A stretch of 64,000 nucleotides of DNA from Niastella caeni (GTDB lineage: Bacteria; Bacteroidota; Bacteroidia; Chitinophagales; Chitinophagaceae): NCBI RefSeq assembly GCF_004834005.1, contig NZ_STFF01000014.1, forward strand, positions 96,761 through 160,760. Direction: 5' to 3'. A model generated the notes under the pieces. That model did not search any database and was not told the origin of the DNA. It saw only the letters and a program-made list of their open reading frames with translations. Below, in pieces: positions 8,933-17,986 of the stretch. Both the position numbers and the translations under genes were made by a program. The stretch's first letter is position 1. Each line of letters begins with the position of its first letter.

Positions 8933-10279
8933 ATGAACAAAATAACAAGCTCACTTCTCGTATCAGTGTTTATAGCTACGACGACTTTCTCCCAGGGCAA
9001 ACCCGGCACCGACGTTACCGCACCATTACATGCCTTACAACCCGATTATCCCGTGCCATATAATGCAATGAGTGAAGGCGACATCAAAAAAGTGCTGGAT
9101 AAAGTATATACGTATCTCGATGCTGTTACCCCGGCGCACATGATCAACCGGCAAAACGGACAGGAAGTGACCGATGCTTCTCAATTTGATACAACGTATG
9201 GTATAAAACCCGGCGATTTCCGGCTTACTGCTTACGAGTGGGGCGTTACTTACAGCGGGATGTTACTGGCGGCTGAAACCAGCGGCGACAGCCGGTACAG
9301 CGAATACGTAAAACAACGCTTGTCGTTTATCGCCAAATGGGTACCTGCTATAAAAAAGAAAGTGGCCGATGGTTCCTTAAAAGGCAATTATGTATTTCGT
9401 CAACCCATTGAACCGCATGCGCTGGATGATGCCGGCGCCGTATGCGCAGCAATGATCAAAGCTACGCGCAGCGGTTTGAATACAGAGCTTCGCCCGCTTA
9501 TTGATAATTTCATCAACTACATAAGCACGAAAGAATTTCGTTTGCCCGATGGTACGCTGGCGCGCAACCGGCCGCAGAAAAATACCATCTGGTTAGATGA
9601 TCTGTATATGAGCGTGCCCGCGCTGGCGCAAATGGGAAAGCTCACAGGTAAAACAGTGTATTATGATGATGCAGTAAAACAGATCCGCCAGTTTACCCAG
9701 CGCATGTTCGATAAAGAAAAGGGATTGTACATGCATGGCTGGGTACAGGATATGAACCCGCATCCGATGTTTTACTGGGGGCGCGCCAATGGCTGGGCTA
9801 TTATGGCCATGGTAGAATTGCTGGATGTACTGCCGGAGAATCATCCCGGCCGTTCATTTGTATTACAGCAATTACAGGCGCATGCAAAAGGATTGGCGGC
9901 GCATCAATCGGGTTCAGGCTTCTGGCACCAGTTGCTGAACCGCACCGATTCGTACCTGGAAACATCGGCCACCGCTATTTATGCATACTGCATTGCACAT
10001 GCCTGCAACAAGGGTTGGCTCGATGCAAAGGCATATGCGCCTATGGCAATGCTGGCCTGGAATGCAGTGACTACGAAAGTAAATGCAACCGGACAGGTAG
10101 AAGGAGTTTGTGTGGGAACAGGCATGGCGTTCGATCCGGCGTTTTATTATCATCGCCCGGTGAATGTGTATGCTGCGCATGGCTATGGACCGGTGTTGCT
10201 TGCGGGAGCGGAGATGATAAGACTCGTTAAGAATAATCCATTCAAGATTAACGACAGTTCACTGCAGTATTATAAGTAA
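8933..10279 (+). CDS. GH105/GH88-type unsaturated rhamnogalacturonyl hydrolase
   Basis: This 448-residue secreted or periplasmic enzyme has a signal peptide ending near FSQG. Family members remove the 4,5-unsaturated galacturonosyl residue left by rhamnogalacturonan lyases. The (alpha/alpha)6-barrel pattern is visible: EWGVTYSGMLLAAE, EPHALDDAGAVCAAM, TIWLDDLYMSVPALAQMG (Asp222/223, the likely catalytic region), MFYWGRANGWAIMAMVELL, and the ETSATAIYAYCIAH / GVCVGTGMAFDPAFYYHRP region. It is the first gene of the plus-strand enzyme run. The PL11 lyase at 20.8 kb would generate its substrate. Confidence 0.88.
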   Translation: MNKITSSLLVSVFIATTTFSQGKPGTDVTAPLHALQPDYPVPYNAMSEGDIKKVLDKVYTYLDAVTPAHMINRQNGQEVTDASQFDTTYGIKPGDFRLTAYEWGVTYSGMLLAAETSGDSRYSEYVKQRLSFIAKWVPAIKKKVADGSLKGNYVFRQPIEPHALDDAGAVCAAMIKATRSGLNTELRPLIDNFINYISTKEFRLPDGTLARNRPQKNTIWLDDLYMSVPALAQMGKLTGKTVYYDDAVKQIRQFTQRMFDKEKGLYMHGWVQDMNPHPMFYWGRANGWAIMAMVELLDVLPENHPGRSFVLQQLQAHAKGLAAHQSGSGFWHQLLNRTDSYLETSATAIYAYCIAHACNKGWLDAKAYAPMAMLAWNAVTTKVNATGQVEGVCVGTGMAFDPAFYYHRPVNVYAAHGYGPVLLAGAEMIRLVKNNPFKINDSSLQYYK

Positions 10280-10281
10280 TT

Positions 10282-10369
10282 AGTTCGTAAGTTATTGAGT
10301 TATTAAGTTCATAAGTTCTTTGGTTCATTACTTACTAACTCATTAACTAAATAACTCAATAACTAAGAA
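10282..10369 (+). repeat. octad hairpin element, AGTTATTA/ACTCAATA words (5 + 5 units)
   Basis: Five 8-nt units (AGTTCGTA, AGTTATTG, AGTTATTA, AGTTCATA, AGTTCTTT) at 10282-10321 are followed after 8 nt by five opposite units (ACTTACTA, ACTCATTA, ACTAAATA, ACTCAATA, ACTAAGAA) at 10330-10369. It lies between the GH105 and acetylesterase genes. A near copy sits at 17910-17981. Confidence 0.93.
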
Positions 10370-10378
10370 ACGGTTGCT

Positions 10379-11710
10379 ATGAAATTGATAGGTGTCTCAC
10401 TATTGCTGATTACAACTATAATTGCTAAATCCCAAACCACAAGCTACAAATTCGACTTTGGTATTAACAAAGCAGCCAAAGGGTATATCGCCGTTACACC
10501 AACTACTACCTTCTCATACAAGACCGGTTATGGTTTCGATCAGGGATCGGAAGTACAAGCTATCGATAGGGGCGGCAACGCATTGACCGGTGATTACATT
10601 ACCAGCTCAAAGCCTTTTTATTTCTCTGTAAAATTGCCCGACGGTAATTATGATGTAAAAGTAATGCTGGGCGATACCAAAGGAAATTCAGCTACCACCG
10701 TTCGTGCAGAATGCAGACGTTTGATGCTGGAAAACATTCGCACAGACTTTGGTAAACTGGTTACAAAAACTTTTACAGTTCATGTAAAAGACAGCATGAT
10801 CCGCGATGCGAAACAGGCTGTGATCAGTAATGTGAAGCTGAAACCACGTGAAGGCAGTTACCTGCATTGGGACAACCTGCTTACACTTGAATTCAACGAC
10901 TCAGTGCCTAAAGTATGTGCGGTAGAGATAACACCAAATAAAAAAGCAACGACCATCTTTCTGGCAGGGAACTCAACGGTTGTTGATCAAAGCCGCGAAC
11001 CCTGGGCGGCGTGGGGGCAAATGATCCCGCGTTTTTTTGAACCCGGAACTATTGCCGTTGCCAATTATGCCGAATCGGGTGAAACGATGAAAGCCTTTGC
11101 AAGGGAGCGTCGCCTTGAGAAAATATTTAGCTTGTCGAAACCCGGTGATTATTTATTTATCGAATTCACGCACAATGATCAGAAACCTGGCGGCAATCAT
11201 TTAGACCCGTTCACAACGTATAAACAAACCATCAAAGAATGGGTTGCCGGGGCCCGCAAAAGAGGCATGACGCCGGTGCTGGTGACCTCTATGCATCGGC
11301 GGAACTTTGATTCAACCGGGCATATTATAAATACACTGGCCGATTATCCGGAAGCTATGCGGCAAACGGCGGCTGAAGAAAAAGTAGCGTTGATAGATCT
11401 GAACGCCATGAGTAAAACATTATTCGAAGCCTGGGGACCGGAGCAATCGCTCAGGGCTTTTGTGCATTATGCTGCCAATACGTTTCCCGGTCAGGACAAG
11501 GCATTGGCCGATAACACGCATTTCAGCCCGTATGGCGCGTATGAGCTGGCGCGATGTGTTGTAAAAGGAATGGCTGAAGCCAGGTTGCCTATTGCAAAAT
11601 ACCTGGTGAAAGAAAAGATCGCGTTTGATCCGGCGCATCCCGATGCTGTAGAAAGTTTTTATTGGCCATTGAGCAGCTTTGTAACTGCTGTGAAACCGGA
11701 TGGAAATTAG
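10379..11710 (+). CDS. rhamnogalacturonan acetylesterase, SGNH fold (CE12-like), with N-terminal beta-sandwich
   Basis: This 443-residue secreted esterase (signal peptide to about residue 19) has two parts. Residues about 22-175 form a galactose-binding-like domain (YKFDFGINKAAKGYI, FYFSVKLPDGNYDVKVMLGDT). The rest is an SGNH hydrolase with block I as GNST (Ser199), block III GxxN-like EFTHNDQKPGG, and the closing DNTHFSPYGAYELAR with Asp378 and His381. CE12 enzymes remove O-acetyl groups from galacturonic acid in rhamnogalacturonan, so it would clear the way for the lyase and hydrolases encoded around it. Confidence 0.88.
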   Translation: MKLIGVSLLLITTIIAKSQTTSYKFDFGINKAAKGYIAVTPTTTFSYKTGYGFDQGSEVQAIDRGGNALTGDYITSSKPFYFSVKLPDGNYDVKVMLGDTKGNSATTVRAECRRLMLENIRTDFGKLVTKTFTVHVKDSMIRDAKQAVISNVKLKPREGSYLHWDNLLTLEFNDSVPKVCAVEITPNKKATTIFLAGNSTVVDQSREPWAAWGQMIPRFFEPGTIAVANYAESGETMKAFARERRLEKIFSLSKPGDYLFIEFTHNDQKPGGNHLDPFTTYKQTIKEWVAGARKRGMTPVLVTSMHRRNFDSTGHIINTLADYPEAMRQTAAEEKVALIDLNAMSKTLFEAWGPEQSLRAFVHYAANTFPGQDKALADNTHFSPYGAYELARCVVKGMAEARLPIAKYLVKEKIAFDPAHPDAVESFYWPLSSFVTAVKPDGN

Positions 11711-11721
11711 GGGAGTAAAGA

Positions 11722-11950
11722 GAATGAAAAATGAAGAATGAAAAATAAGAAATGAGAAAGTGAAATCCATTGCCGAATAGAGAACAGAAAGTACAAGTGA
11801 GTGACACAACAGGCGGCGATAGTAGTACCGTAAGCCGGCAAATAACCAATATGCAATAAGCAATAAATAATAGGGAACAATTGGCATCTGGAAACTAAAT
11901 GGTAACCGGCAATTGGTTTCACGTTTGCCGTTTCACGTTTCACGATTCAT
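11722..11950 (+). repeat. compound heptad arrays in a 486-nt gap
   Basis: The gap 11711-12196 between the esterase and the rhamnosidase holds three arrays. Six units of GAATGAA/AAATGAG type lie at 11722-11763. A looser CAATAAG/CAATAAA array lies near 11840-11875. Five units of GTTTCAC/GTTTGCC type lie at 11916-11950. The remainder to 12196 has no ORF; it carries a small GGGA/TCCC hairpin near 12027 and the inverted repeat listed separately. Confidence 0.75.
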
Positions 11951-12073
11951 CCCGATAGCTATGGGGACCGATTCACGACCTATTTGCCGTTTCCCATTTT
12001 TCTTCTTACTTTGACCTCGCCCAGCGGGGAACAGTCCCCAACATTATTCCCCTGATATTATTACTATAGGTGT

Positions 12074-12091
12074 ATTCGTATATTTACGAAT
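12074..12091. promoter_or_regulatory. inverted repeat ATTCGTA-N4-TACGAAT upstream of GH78
   Basis: A perfect 7-bp dyad with a 4-nt TATT spacer, 105 nt before the rhamnosidase start and within an AT-rich stretch. Size and symmetry suit an operator for a dimeric regulator. No regulator can be assigned. Confidence 0.4.
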
Positions 12092-12196
12092 GCCAATTTT
12101 GCTTTAATATAATAATGGTTAACTTATAGCGTTTTCTGTAGAGGATTTCGCAATTAGTCCATAAAACAAAATCCGTTCAATATCTTATAAGGCATT

Positions 12197-14998
12197 ATGA
12201 AAAAAAGTACACTCATCACCTCTTTCTTAGTGTTGGTTGGTATAGTACCCGTTTTCTCACAAACTGCAAAACCCGTCGTGGTAAATCCGCGTGTTGAAAA
12301 CCTTACCAATCCAGCAGGTATTGAAACACTGCAACCCCGGTTAAGCTGGCAAATAACAAGTACTGGAAGAAGCGTTATGCAAACCCGGTATCGCATCCTG
12401 GTGGCCGACGACCCGTCGAAACTAACGTTGGCTACGGGTAATATGTGGGACACAAAGGAAGTGAACAGCGAACAGTCGCTGTGGGTACCTTATGCCGGCA
12501 AACCCCTGCAGGCTGGCCAAACCTATTACTGGAAAGTAATGGTATGGGACAACCAGGGTGGTATGTCGGAATGGAGCAGCGATACGGCCAGGTTTCAAAT
12601 GGGATTGATGCAACCCGCCGACTGGAGCAATGCACAATGGATCGGCTATGATGAACTGGATGCGGCCAAACGGTATGTACCCGGTATTCATATGCCAGGT
12701 AATAGCAAAGAATATAAGTCAATAGTTAGCGGAAATCACGTATTGCCTTTATTACGTAAAAACTTTGCTGTAAGCAAACCGGTTAAAAAAGCAACTGCTT
12801 TTATTACCGGTTTGGGACAATATGAATTGCATATCAATGGTGTTAAAGCAGGCGATCAGTTTTTATCGCCCGGCTGGACCAATTACGATAAACGCGTTTT
12901 GTATAATGTGCTGGATGTAACCAGCCAGGTAACCAATGGCAACAATGCCATTGGCGTTATGCTTGGTAATGGATTTTTCAACGTGCCCAATGAGCGTTAC
13001 CGCAAAACATTGCTGGCTTATGGAAATCCAAAGCTCATTATGAAATTAGTGGTGGAATATACAGATGGCACGAAGTCGGAAGTTATTTCAGATAATAGCT
13101 GGAAAACAGCGCCAGGCCCGATCACATTTTCGAGTATCTATTCCGGTGAAGATTACAATGCCACCCTTGAACAGGATGGTTGGGATAAAGCCACTTTCAA
13201 CGATGGCGCGTGGAAAGCTGCCGTAGTGGTTAAAGCGCCTGCTGGCAAGCTGGTTGCTGAAACCGGTGCCCCGGTGAAAGTGATGACCACGTTTGCGCCA
13301 CAAACCTGTGCGAAGAATAGTGATACAACCGTACTGTTCGATTTTGGTCAGAATGCAAGCGGTATTATAAAAATTACTGTACGTGGACAAAAAGGGCAGG
13401 TGATCCGCATTCATCCCGCTGAACTGCTTACCCAGGAAAAAAGGGTGAACCAAAAGAACAGCGGAAAACCTTATTACTATTCTTACACCTGTAAAGGAAC
13501 CGGTGATGAAGAATGGACACCCCGCTTTTCATACTATGGTTTCCGCTACGCAGAAGTTTCGTATGCTGCACCGGATACTATTAAAGGGAAAAAGCTGACG
13601 GCTGTAATTACTGATATAAAGATGTTGCATACACGCAATGCTGCACAGCAGATCGGTAAGTTCGAATGCCGGGATGATCTGTACAATGAAACCTATGCAC
13701 TGATCGATTGGGCCATTAAAAGCAATATGCAAAGCGTGCTGAGTGATTGTCCGCACCGCGAGAAGTTAGGTTGGTTGGAACAAACGTACCTGATGGGCGA
13801 ATCGATCCATTTCAATTATGATATTTACGCCTTGTATAAAAAGATCGTAGCCGATATGATGGCCGATCAGGTGGCAGATGGACTGGTGCCTGCCATTGCA
13901 CCCGAGTATGTGCTGTTTGATAAAGACACAAAAGACTTCCGCGATTCACCGGAGTGGGGTAGTGCTTCGGTAATTCTACCCTGGCTTATTTACCAATGGT
14001 ATGGCGACAAAACCGTCATGCAGGAAGCCTGGCCCATGATGACGAAATATGCGGCTTACCTGAAAAGCAAATCCAATGGAAATATCCTGTCGCACGGTTT
14101 GGGCGACTGGTACGACCTGGGACCGAATCCGCCCGGATTGTCGCAGTTAACACCAAAAGAGCTCACCGCTACAGCAATCTATTATTATGATCTCACTTTG
14201 CTATCGAAGATGGCGAAGATGTTAGGAAAAGGAGCGGAAGAAAATCAGTATGCATCTCAGGCTGCCGAAGTTAAAAAAGCCTTCAATGCCAAATTCTATA
14301 ATGCAGGTTCTAAAAAATATGCAACTGGCAGTCAAACGGCAATGACCATGCCTTTGGCTGTAGGACTGGTAGAAGATGCCAATAAAGCAGGCATAATTGA
14401 TGCCTTGAAAACCGACATCATTGCCAATGAGAGCGCGCTGACAGCCGGCGATATTGGCTTTCACTTCCTTGTAGACGGGTTGACAAAGAACGGTAATGCA
14501 CAAATGATATATGATATGACCAGTGATCGAAAGACGCCGGGTTATGGTTTTCAGTTAGACAAAGGCGCCACTGCATTGACCGAATCATGGGCTGCGTTGC
14601 CAGAAGTATCGAACAACCACCTGATGCTGGGGCACCTGATGCAATGGTTCTTCGACGGGGCCGGTGGTATTAAACAGGAAGATACCTCTGTTGCCTATAA
14701 GAATTTCATCATTGCACCCGAGCCGATCCTGGGATTGGATAAAGGAAATGTTTACTTTAATTCGCCCTACGGAAGAATTTATTCTGAGTGGGACCACCAG
14801 TACTCATTCCACGTATTTACCATACAGATCCCTGTAAATACAACGGCTACCGTTTACCTGCCCACACCGCCTAACAAGACCATTTTGGAAAGCAATACGC
14901 CATTGGCGATGCACCGCGAAATAAAACCGCTGGGTTATATGAATGGACGGCAGGTGTTCAAACTGGGATCGGGGAAGTATAAGTTTATTATAAGATAA
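12197..14998 (+). CDS. alpha-L-rhamnosidase, GH78
   Basis: This 933-residue secreted enzyme (signal peptide to about FSQ, residue 22) hydrolyses terminal alpha-L-rhamnose. Parts in order: N-terminal Fn3-like region with NPAGIETLQPRLSWQI and WDTKEVNSEQS; jelly-roll domain with TAFITGLGQYELHINGVKAGDQ and GWTNYDKRVLYN; second beta domain with FDFGQNASGIIKI and RHYGFRY-like SYYGFRYAEVS; (alpha/alpha)6 catalytic barrel with SDCPHREKLGWLEQ and the acidic SPEWGSASVILPW; C-terminal beta-sandwich. This is the full GH78 layout at normal length. The released rhamnose would enter the rha pathway at the left edge. Confidence 0.93.
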   Translation: MKKSTLITSFLVLVGIVPVFSQTAKPVVVNPRVENLTNPAGIETLQPRLSWQITSTGRSVMQTRYRILVADDPSKLTLATGNMWDTKEVNSEQSLWVPYAGKPLQAGQTYYWKVMVWDNQGGMSEWSSDTARFQMGLMQPADWSNAQWIGYDELDAAKRYVPGIHMPGNSKEYKSIVSGNHVLPLLRKNFAVSKPVKKATAFITGLGQYELHINGVKAGDQFLSPGWTNYDKRVLYNVLDVTSQVTNGNNAIGVMLGNGFFNVPNERYRKTLLAYGNPKLIMKLVVEYTDGTKSEVISDNSWKTAPGPITFSSIYSGEDYNATLEQDGWDKATFNDGAWKAAVVVKAPAGKLVAETGAPVKVMTTFAPQTCAKNSDTTVLFDFGQNASGIIKITVRGQKGQVIRIHPAELLTQEKRVNQKNSGKPYYYSYTCKGTGDEEWTPRFSYYGFRYAEVSYAAPDTIKGKKLTAVITDIKMLHTRNAAQQIGKFECRDDLYNETYALIDWAIKSNMQSVLSDCPHREKLGWLEQTYLMGESIHFNYDIYALYKKIVADMMADQVADGLVPAIAPEYVLFDKDTKDFRDSPEWGSASVILPWLIYQWYGDKTVMQEAWPMMTKYAAYLKSKSNGNILSHGLGDWYDLGPNPPGLSQLTPKELTATAIYYYDLTLLSKMAKMLGKGAEENQYASQAAEVKKAFNAKFYNAGSKKYATGSQTAMTMPLAVGLVEDANKAGIIDALKTDIIANESALTAGDIGFHFLVDGLTKNGNAQMIYDMTSDRKTPGYGFQLDKGATALTESWAALPEVSNNHLMLGHLMQWFFDGAGGIKQEDTSVAYKNFIIAPEPILGLDKGNVYFNSPYGRIYSEWDHQYSFHVFTIQIPVNTTATVYLPTPPNKTILESNTPLAMHREIKPLGYMNGRQVFKLGSGKYKFIIR

Positions 14999-15039
14999 GC
15001 TGCAAGCGAAGGCAAGAAAAGAAATTTTAATTAATATAA

Positions 15040-15071
15040 AGCGTTCCGGTTAGCCGGGACGCTTTTTTTTT
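15040..15071 (+). terminator. intrinsic terminator after GH78
   Basis: A 10-bp stem AGCGTTCCGG/CCGGGACGCT with one G-T pair and a TTAG loop is followed by nine T residues. It lies 42 nt after the rhamnosidase stop and is a strong plus-strand terminator. Confidence 0.92.
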
Positions 15072-15101
15072 GTGGCTATAAAAAAACTAACCGATAATCA
15101 A

Positions 15102-15737
15102 TTACTTTATCGGCAACAGATCCTTTTCTATTCGTTTTCTCAATGTTTCATAATCCTGTTCGGTGTGCCATTTGGCTTTTTGTGCAACCAAAATATTTAC
15201 GCGTGTGCCTTGTTGTATGGTAACTTTGAACAATTTTTCCTGCAGTTCCCATTTGCGTGTTTTCGGATAATTATTGGAGGTAAGAATTAGGATGTCCCAG
15301 TCGCTTTGCGCGTCATAAGCGCCTTTTGCGCGGTTGCCGAAGAGCATTAATTCGGCGTCGGGGATCTCAGTGGTTATTATGGCTTTTAAAGTGGCCAACG
15401 TTTTTTTATCGAGTATTTCCTGTTCGGTTTCTTCAAATATAGACCCATACCCATCTGTAAGCAGGAATTTTTTTACAATAGCCCGGAATACTTTATTAGG
15501 CGGCACTTGCAGCAATTCGCAGGCACGCTGCTTTAGCCTGGGGTCTGCGGTAATTTTTTTGGCGGATATGATGGCAAATTGCATTCGTTCGTTAGCGTCC
15601 TTTTGTTTTTGGGAAAGCTTCCTGCCACTCATATCTGGTACAGCAGTTACTACAGTTTTATCCTTGTACTGCTTTACGACCAGGTTCTTCAACTTTCCTG
15701 AGACGCCGGTTAATAAAGGGTTACCTGTTACGATCAT
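15102..15737 (-). CDS. nucleotidyltransferase-domain protein with an extra N-terminal domain
   Basis: The 211-residue cytoplasmic protein has two parts. Residues 1-90 (GNPLLTGVSGKLKNLVVKQY, then KTVVTAVPDMSGRKLSQKQK) look like a small stand-alone Bacteroidota protein of unknown function. Residues 110-211 form a MNT-type nucleotidyltransferase with GNRAKG at 134-139 and SDWD at 145-148. The third metal-binding acid of the fold appears to be Asn181 (VNILV), so catalysis may be altered. No HEPN partner gene is adjacent, arguing against a standard HEPN/MNT toxin-antitoxin pair. It is alone on the minus strand inside the pectin cluster. Confidence 0.75.
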   Translation of the reverse strand: MIVTGNPLLTGVSGKLKNLVVKQYKDKTVVTAVPDMSGRKLSQKQKDANERMQFAIISAKKITADPRLKQRACELLQVPPNKVFRAIVKKFLLTDGYGSIFEETEQEILDKKTLATLKAIITTEIPDAELMLFGNRAKGAYDAQSDWDILILTSNNYPKTRKWELQEKLFKVTIQQGTRVNILVAQKAKWHTEQDYETLRKRIEKDLLPIK

Positions 15738-15802
15738 GGCTTGTTAGTTTTAATAGAATATAAGCAAAAATCATTATATAATCATCGAAAATCCATGATT
15801 AT

Positions 15803-15840
15803 TCCATTTATCCTTCATTATTTAATGGAAGATGAATGGA
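15803..15840 (+). repeat. short hairpin repeat upstream of the dehydrogenase gene
   Basis: Left arm TCCATTTATCCTTCAT and right arm ATGGAAGATGAATGGA are near reverse complements around a 6-nt loop. It is followed by more AATGGAG/AATAATG words to about 15887. It is looser than the other heptad elements but of the same character. Confidence 0.6.
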
Positions 15841-15951
15841 GAATGAATGGAGAAATAATGGGAATATAATGATAAAATAATGATGGTATACACCCTGAAC
15901 CTTACAAGGTAAAAGAATTCCTGGCCTATAAATTATCCGTATTTTGTAAGC

Positions 15952-16962
15952 ATGTTGAACCCAACCATTGTTGTGCCGGCTGCGGACATGCAGCAACTTT
16001 TCAATTCCATTTTATTAAAGCAAGGTTTTACGGCCGAGCGCGCGCTGGCCTGCGCCGAGCTGTTTACCAATAACAGTATCGACGGCGTATATACCCATGG
16101 CGTTAACCGCTTTCCCCGGTTTATAGAATATATTCAGAAAGGATACATCGATATCCATGCAACCCCTTCTTTAAAGCACCAGTGGGGTGGGGTACAGCAA
16201 TGGGATGGCAACCTGGGACCGGGTCCGCTGAATGCCATACATGCCACGAACAGCGTTATGCAACTGGCGCAACAGCATGGCATCGGTTGTGTAGCGCTCG
16301 CCAATACCAACCACTGGATGCGCGGGGGAAGTTATGGCTGGCAGGCGGCCAAAGCAGGTTTTGCATTTATCGGCTGGACTAACACCACCAACCTGATGCC
16401 TGCCTGGGGAGCGGTGGACAATAAGCTCGGGAATAATCCACTGGTAATGGCATTGCCGTATGAGCAGGAAGCCATTGTGCTGGATATGGCTATGTCGCAA
16501 TATTCGTTTGGCGCCCTGGAGCTGGCCGATATGAAACAGGAACAGTTACCGGTATACGGTGGGTTCGATATCAAGGGTCAGCTCACGACCGATCCCGGCG
16601 CCATTCGCGCCTCCCGCCGGCCTTTGCCTATCGGTTACTGGAAAGGCGCCGGATTGGCCTTGTTGCTGGATATACTGGCGGCGGTTCTTTCGGGCGGATT
16701 ATCGGTTCATGAAGTGGCAAAACAGCAATCAGAAATGTCGGTCTCACAGGTATTCATTGCCATTGATATCAACAAGCTGGGCAATCATTCGGCAATAGCG
16801 CAGGTGGTTCAAAATATCATTGCAGATTATCATCGATCAATACCAGAAAACAACAGGTCCATCACGTTTCCCGGCGAACGGGTAATGCAAACGCGGCAGC
16901 GAAACCTGCAACACGGTATACCGGTGGTAAAGGAAGTTTGGGAGCAGGTGAAGGGATTGTAA
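15952..16962 (+). CDS. YiaK-type malate/lactate dehydrogenase family (2,3-diketo-L-gulonate reductase-like)
   Basis: This 336-residue cytoplasmic NAD(P)H-dependent oxidoreductase belongs to the LDH2/MDHG family. Typical blocks: SIDGVYTHGVNRFPRFIEY near residues 42-60, NTNHWMRGGSYGWQAA at about 118-133, NPLVMALPYEQEAIVLDMAMSQYSFGAL split over residues 160-188, and LPIGYWKGAGLALLLDILAAVLSGG at about 224-248. Together these match 3-dehydro-L-gulonate 2-dehydrogenase (YiaK) better than ureidoglycolate dehydrogenase. In this setting it may reduce a keto-acid derived from uronic acids; the exact substrate is inferred, not shown. It is monocistronic as far as can be seen. Confidence 0.8.
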   Translation: MLNPTIVVPAADMQQLFNSILLKQGFTAERALACAELFTNNSIDGVYTHGVNRFPRFIEYIQKGYIDIHATPSLKHQWGGVQQWDGNLGPGPLNAIHATNSVMQLAQQHGIGCVALANTNHWMRGGSYGWQAAKAGFAFIGWTNTTNLMPAWGAVDNKLGNNPLVMALPYEQEAIVLDMAMSQYSFGALELADMKQEQLPVYGGFDIKGQLTTDPGAIRASRRPLPIGYWKGAGLALLLDILAAVLSGGLSVHEVAKQQSEMSVSQVFIAIDINKLGNHSAIAQVVQNIIADYHRSIPENNRSITFPGERVMQTRQRNLQHGIPVVKEVWEQVKGL

Positions 16963-17095
16963 GCTGAATATTTTTGTCGTATTCGCTGCATGCCTTTGCA
17001 ACAAGTTTTCCCCATTGTCATGAACAGGAACAATATTTGGTTTTATATTAAATCACGGATGGTGTGATATTAATTTAAAATTTAATTTAATCGCT

Positions 17096-17542
17096 ATGAA
17101 ACCTTACCAGTTTCTTCCGTTGTTGTTAAGCGCTTTGTTTGCCTGTGGCAGAAGTGATAAAAAGCAGGCGCCGATGCCCATTCAGGCCCCGCCCACCATC
17201 GCAACGATCAATAACATTCCCGGCGCAGAATCATTCGACAGCTTCAATACGCAATTTCATTCCGATTCCAGCTTCCAGCTTACAAGAATTCCCTTCCCCA
17301 TAGATGGACAATGTGTTAACGACCTGGAGAATACCAGATGGTCAAAAAAGAACTGGGAGTTTTTAAAAACACCGGTCAGTCTTACCCCCGATACAACAGA
17401 ATGCAGGCATAGCCTTACCATGACCGATTCAATGGTCACTGAAAAATTCTGGATCGATCAGAGTGGCTTCAAAGTAGAGCGCCGGTTCAAGCTCAAAAAT
17501 GGCAAGTGGTTCCTGGTGTATTACGACGACATTAACATGTAG
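17096..17542 (+). CDS. small lipoprotein, DUF4348-like
   Basis: This 148-residue protein has a short lipoprotein signal (LSALFAC, Cys17) followed by a Pro/Gln-rich linker. The SFDSFNTQFHSDSSFQLTRIPFPI stretch near residues 44-66 and the closing FKLKNGKWFLVYYDDI fit the Bacteroidota domain DUF4348, whose function is unknown. It is probably anchored in the envelope. The next small membrane protein starts 41 nt downstream, so the two may be cotranscribed. No link to pectin use is evident. Confidence 0.7.
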   Translation: MKPYQFLPLLLSALFACGRSDKKQAPMPIQAPPTIATINNIPGAESFDSFNTQFHSDSSFQLTRIPFPIDGQCVNDLENTRWSKKNWEFLKTPVSLTPDTTECRHSLTMTDSMVTEKFWIDQSGFKVERRFKLKNGKWFLVYYDDINM

Positions 17543-17583
17543 CTATTCAACCATTATTTTATAACCTGTCACATCTTCCTCCC

Positions 17584-17892
17584 ATGCGAAACAATTGGCC
17601 TTATTTTATCGTAGCGTCTTTTCTCAATACCTTATTGGTAACCGGAGCTTTCATCGAATTCAAATTACGCGGTATTGCCGTTATTGACCAGCAACCAGGT
17701 TCTGTATGGCGCGATATCGATCCCTTTCAGTTTGCTTCCTGTATGTTTGTACTGAGCTTCCTGGTAATAGTAGCCATTATTGGTATAAAAGACCTCGTTA
17801 CCAGGATCATTTCCAAGCTGCATTCCTTTAATGAAAGTCTGGCTACTACGCAGCCAACAGCTAGTCAATTTGCAATTGACAATGGGCAATAA
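17584..17892 (+). CDS. small inner-membrane protein of unknown function
   Basis: This 102-residue protein has two hydrophobic segments, at about residues 5-25 (YFIVASFLNTLLVTGAFIEF) and 50-72 (FASCMFVLSFLVIVAIIGI), with a polar C-terminal tail. I do not recognise the family. It directly follows the small lipoprotein gene and is followed by an octad hairpin element. Confidence 0.6.
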   Translation: MRNNWPYFIVASFLNTLLVTGAFIEFKLRGIAVIDQQPGSVWRDIDPFQFASCMFVLSFLVIVAIIGIKDLVTRIISKLHSFNESLATTQPTASQFAIDNGQ

Positions 17893-17909
17893 AGCAAGTA
17901 AAGACAATT

Positions 17910-17981
17910 AGTTAGTAAGTTATTAAGTTTGTAAGTTAATAGGTTAAGAACTCAAGAACTAAATAACTCAATAACTAACTA
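17910..17981 (+). repeat. octad hairpin element, AGTTATTA/ACTCAATA words (5 + 4 units, no loop)
   Basis: Nine contiguous 8-nt units. Five read AGTTAGTA, AGTTATTA, AGTTTGTA, AGTTAATA, GGTTAAGA. Then the strand sense flips to ACTCAAGA, ACTAAATA, ACTCAATA, ACTAACTA. It uses the same words as 10282-10369 and ends 5 nt before the GH43 start codon. Confidence 0.93.
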
Positions 17982-17986
17982 ACATA

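Noticed and set aside
15102..15737. HEPN/MNT toxin-antitoxin module
   Set aside because: No adjacent HEPN gene, and the fused N-terminal domain does not look like HEPN.
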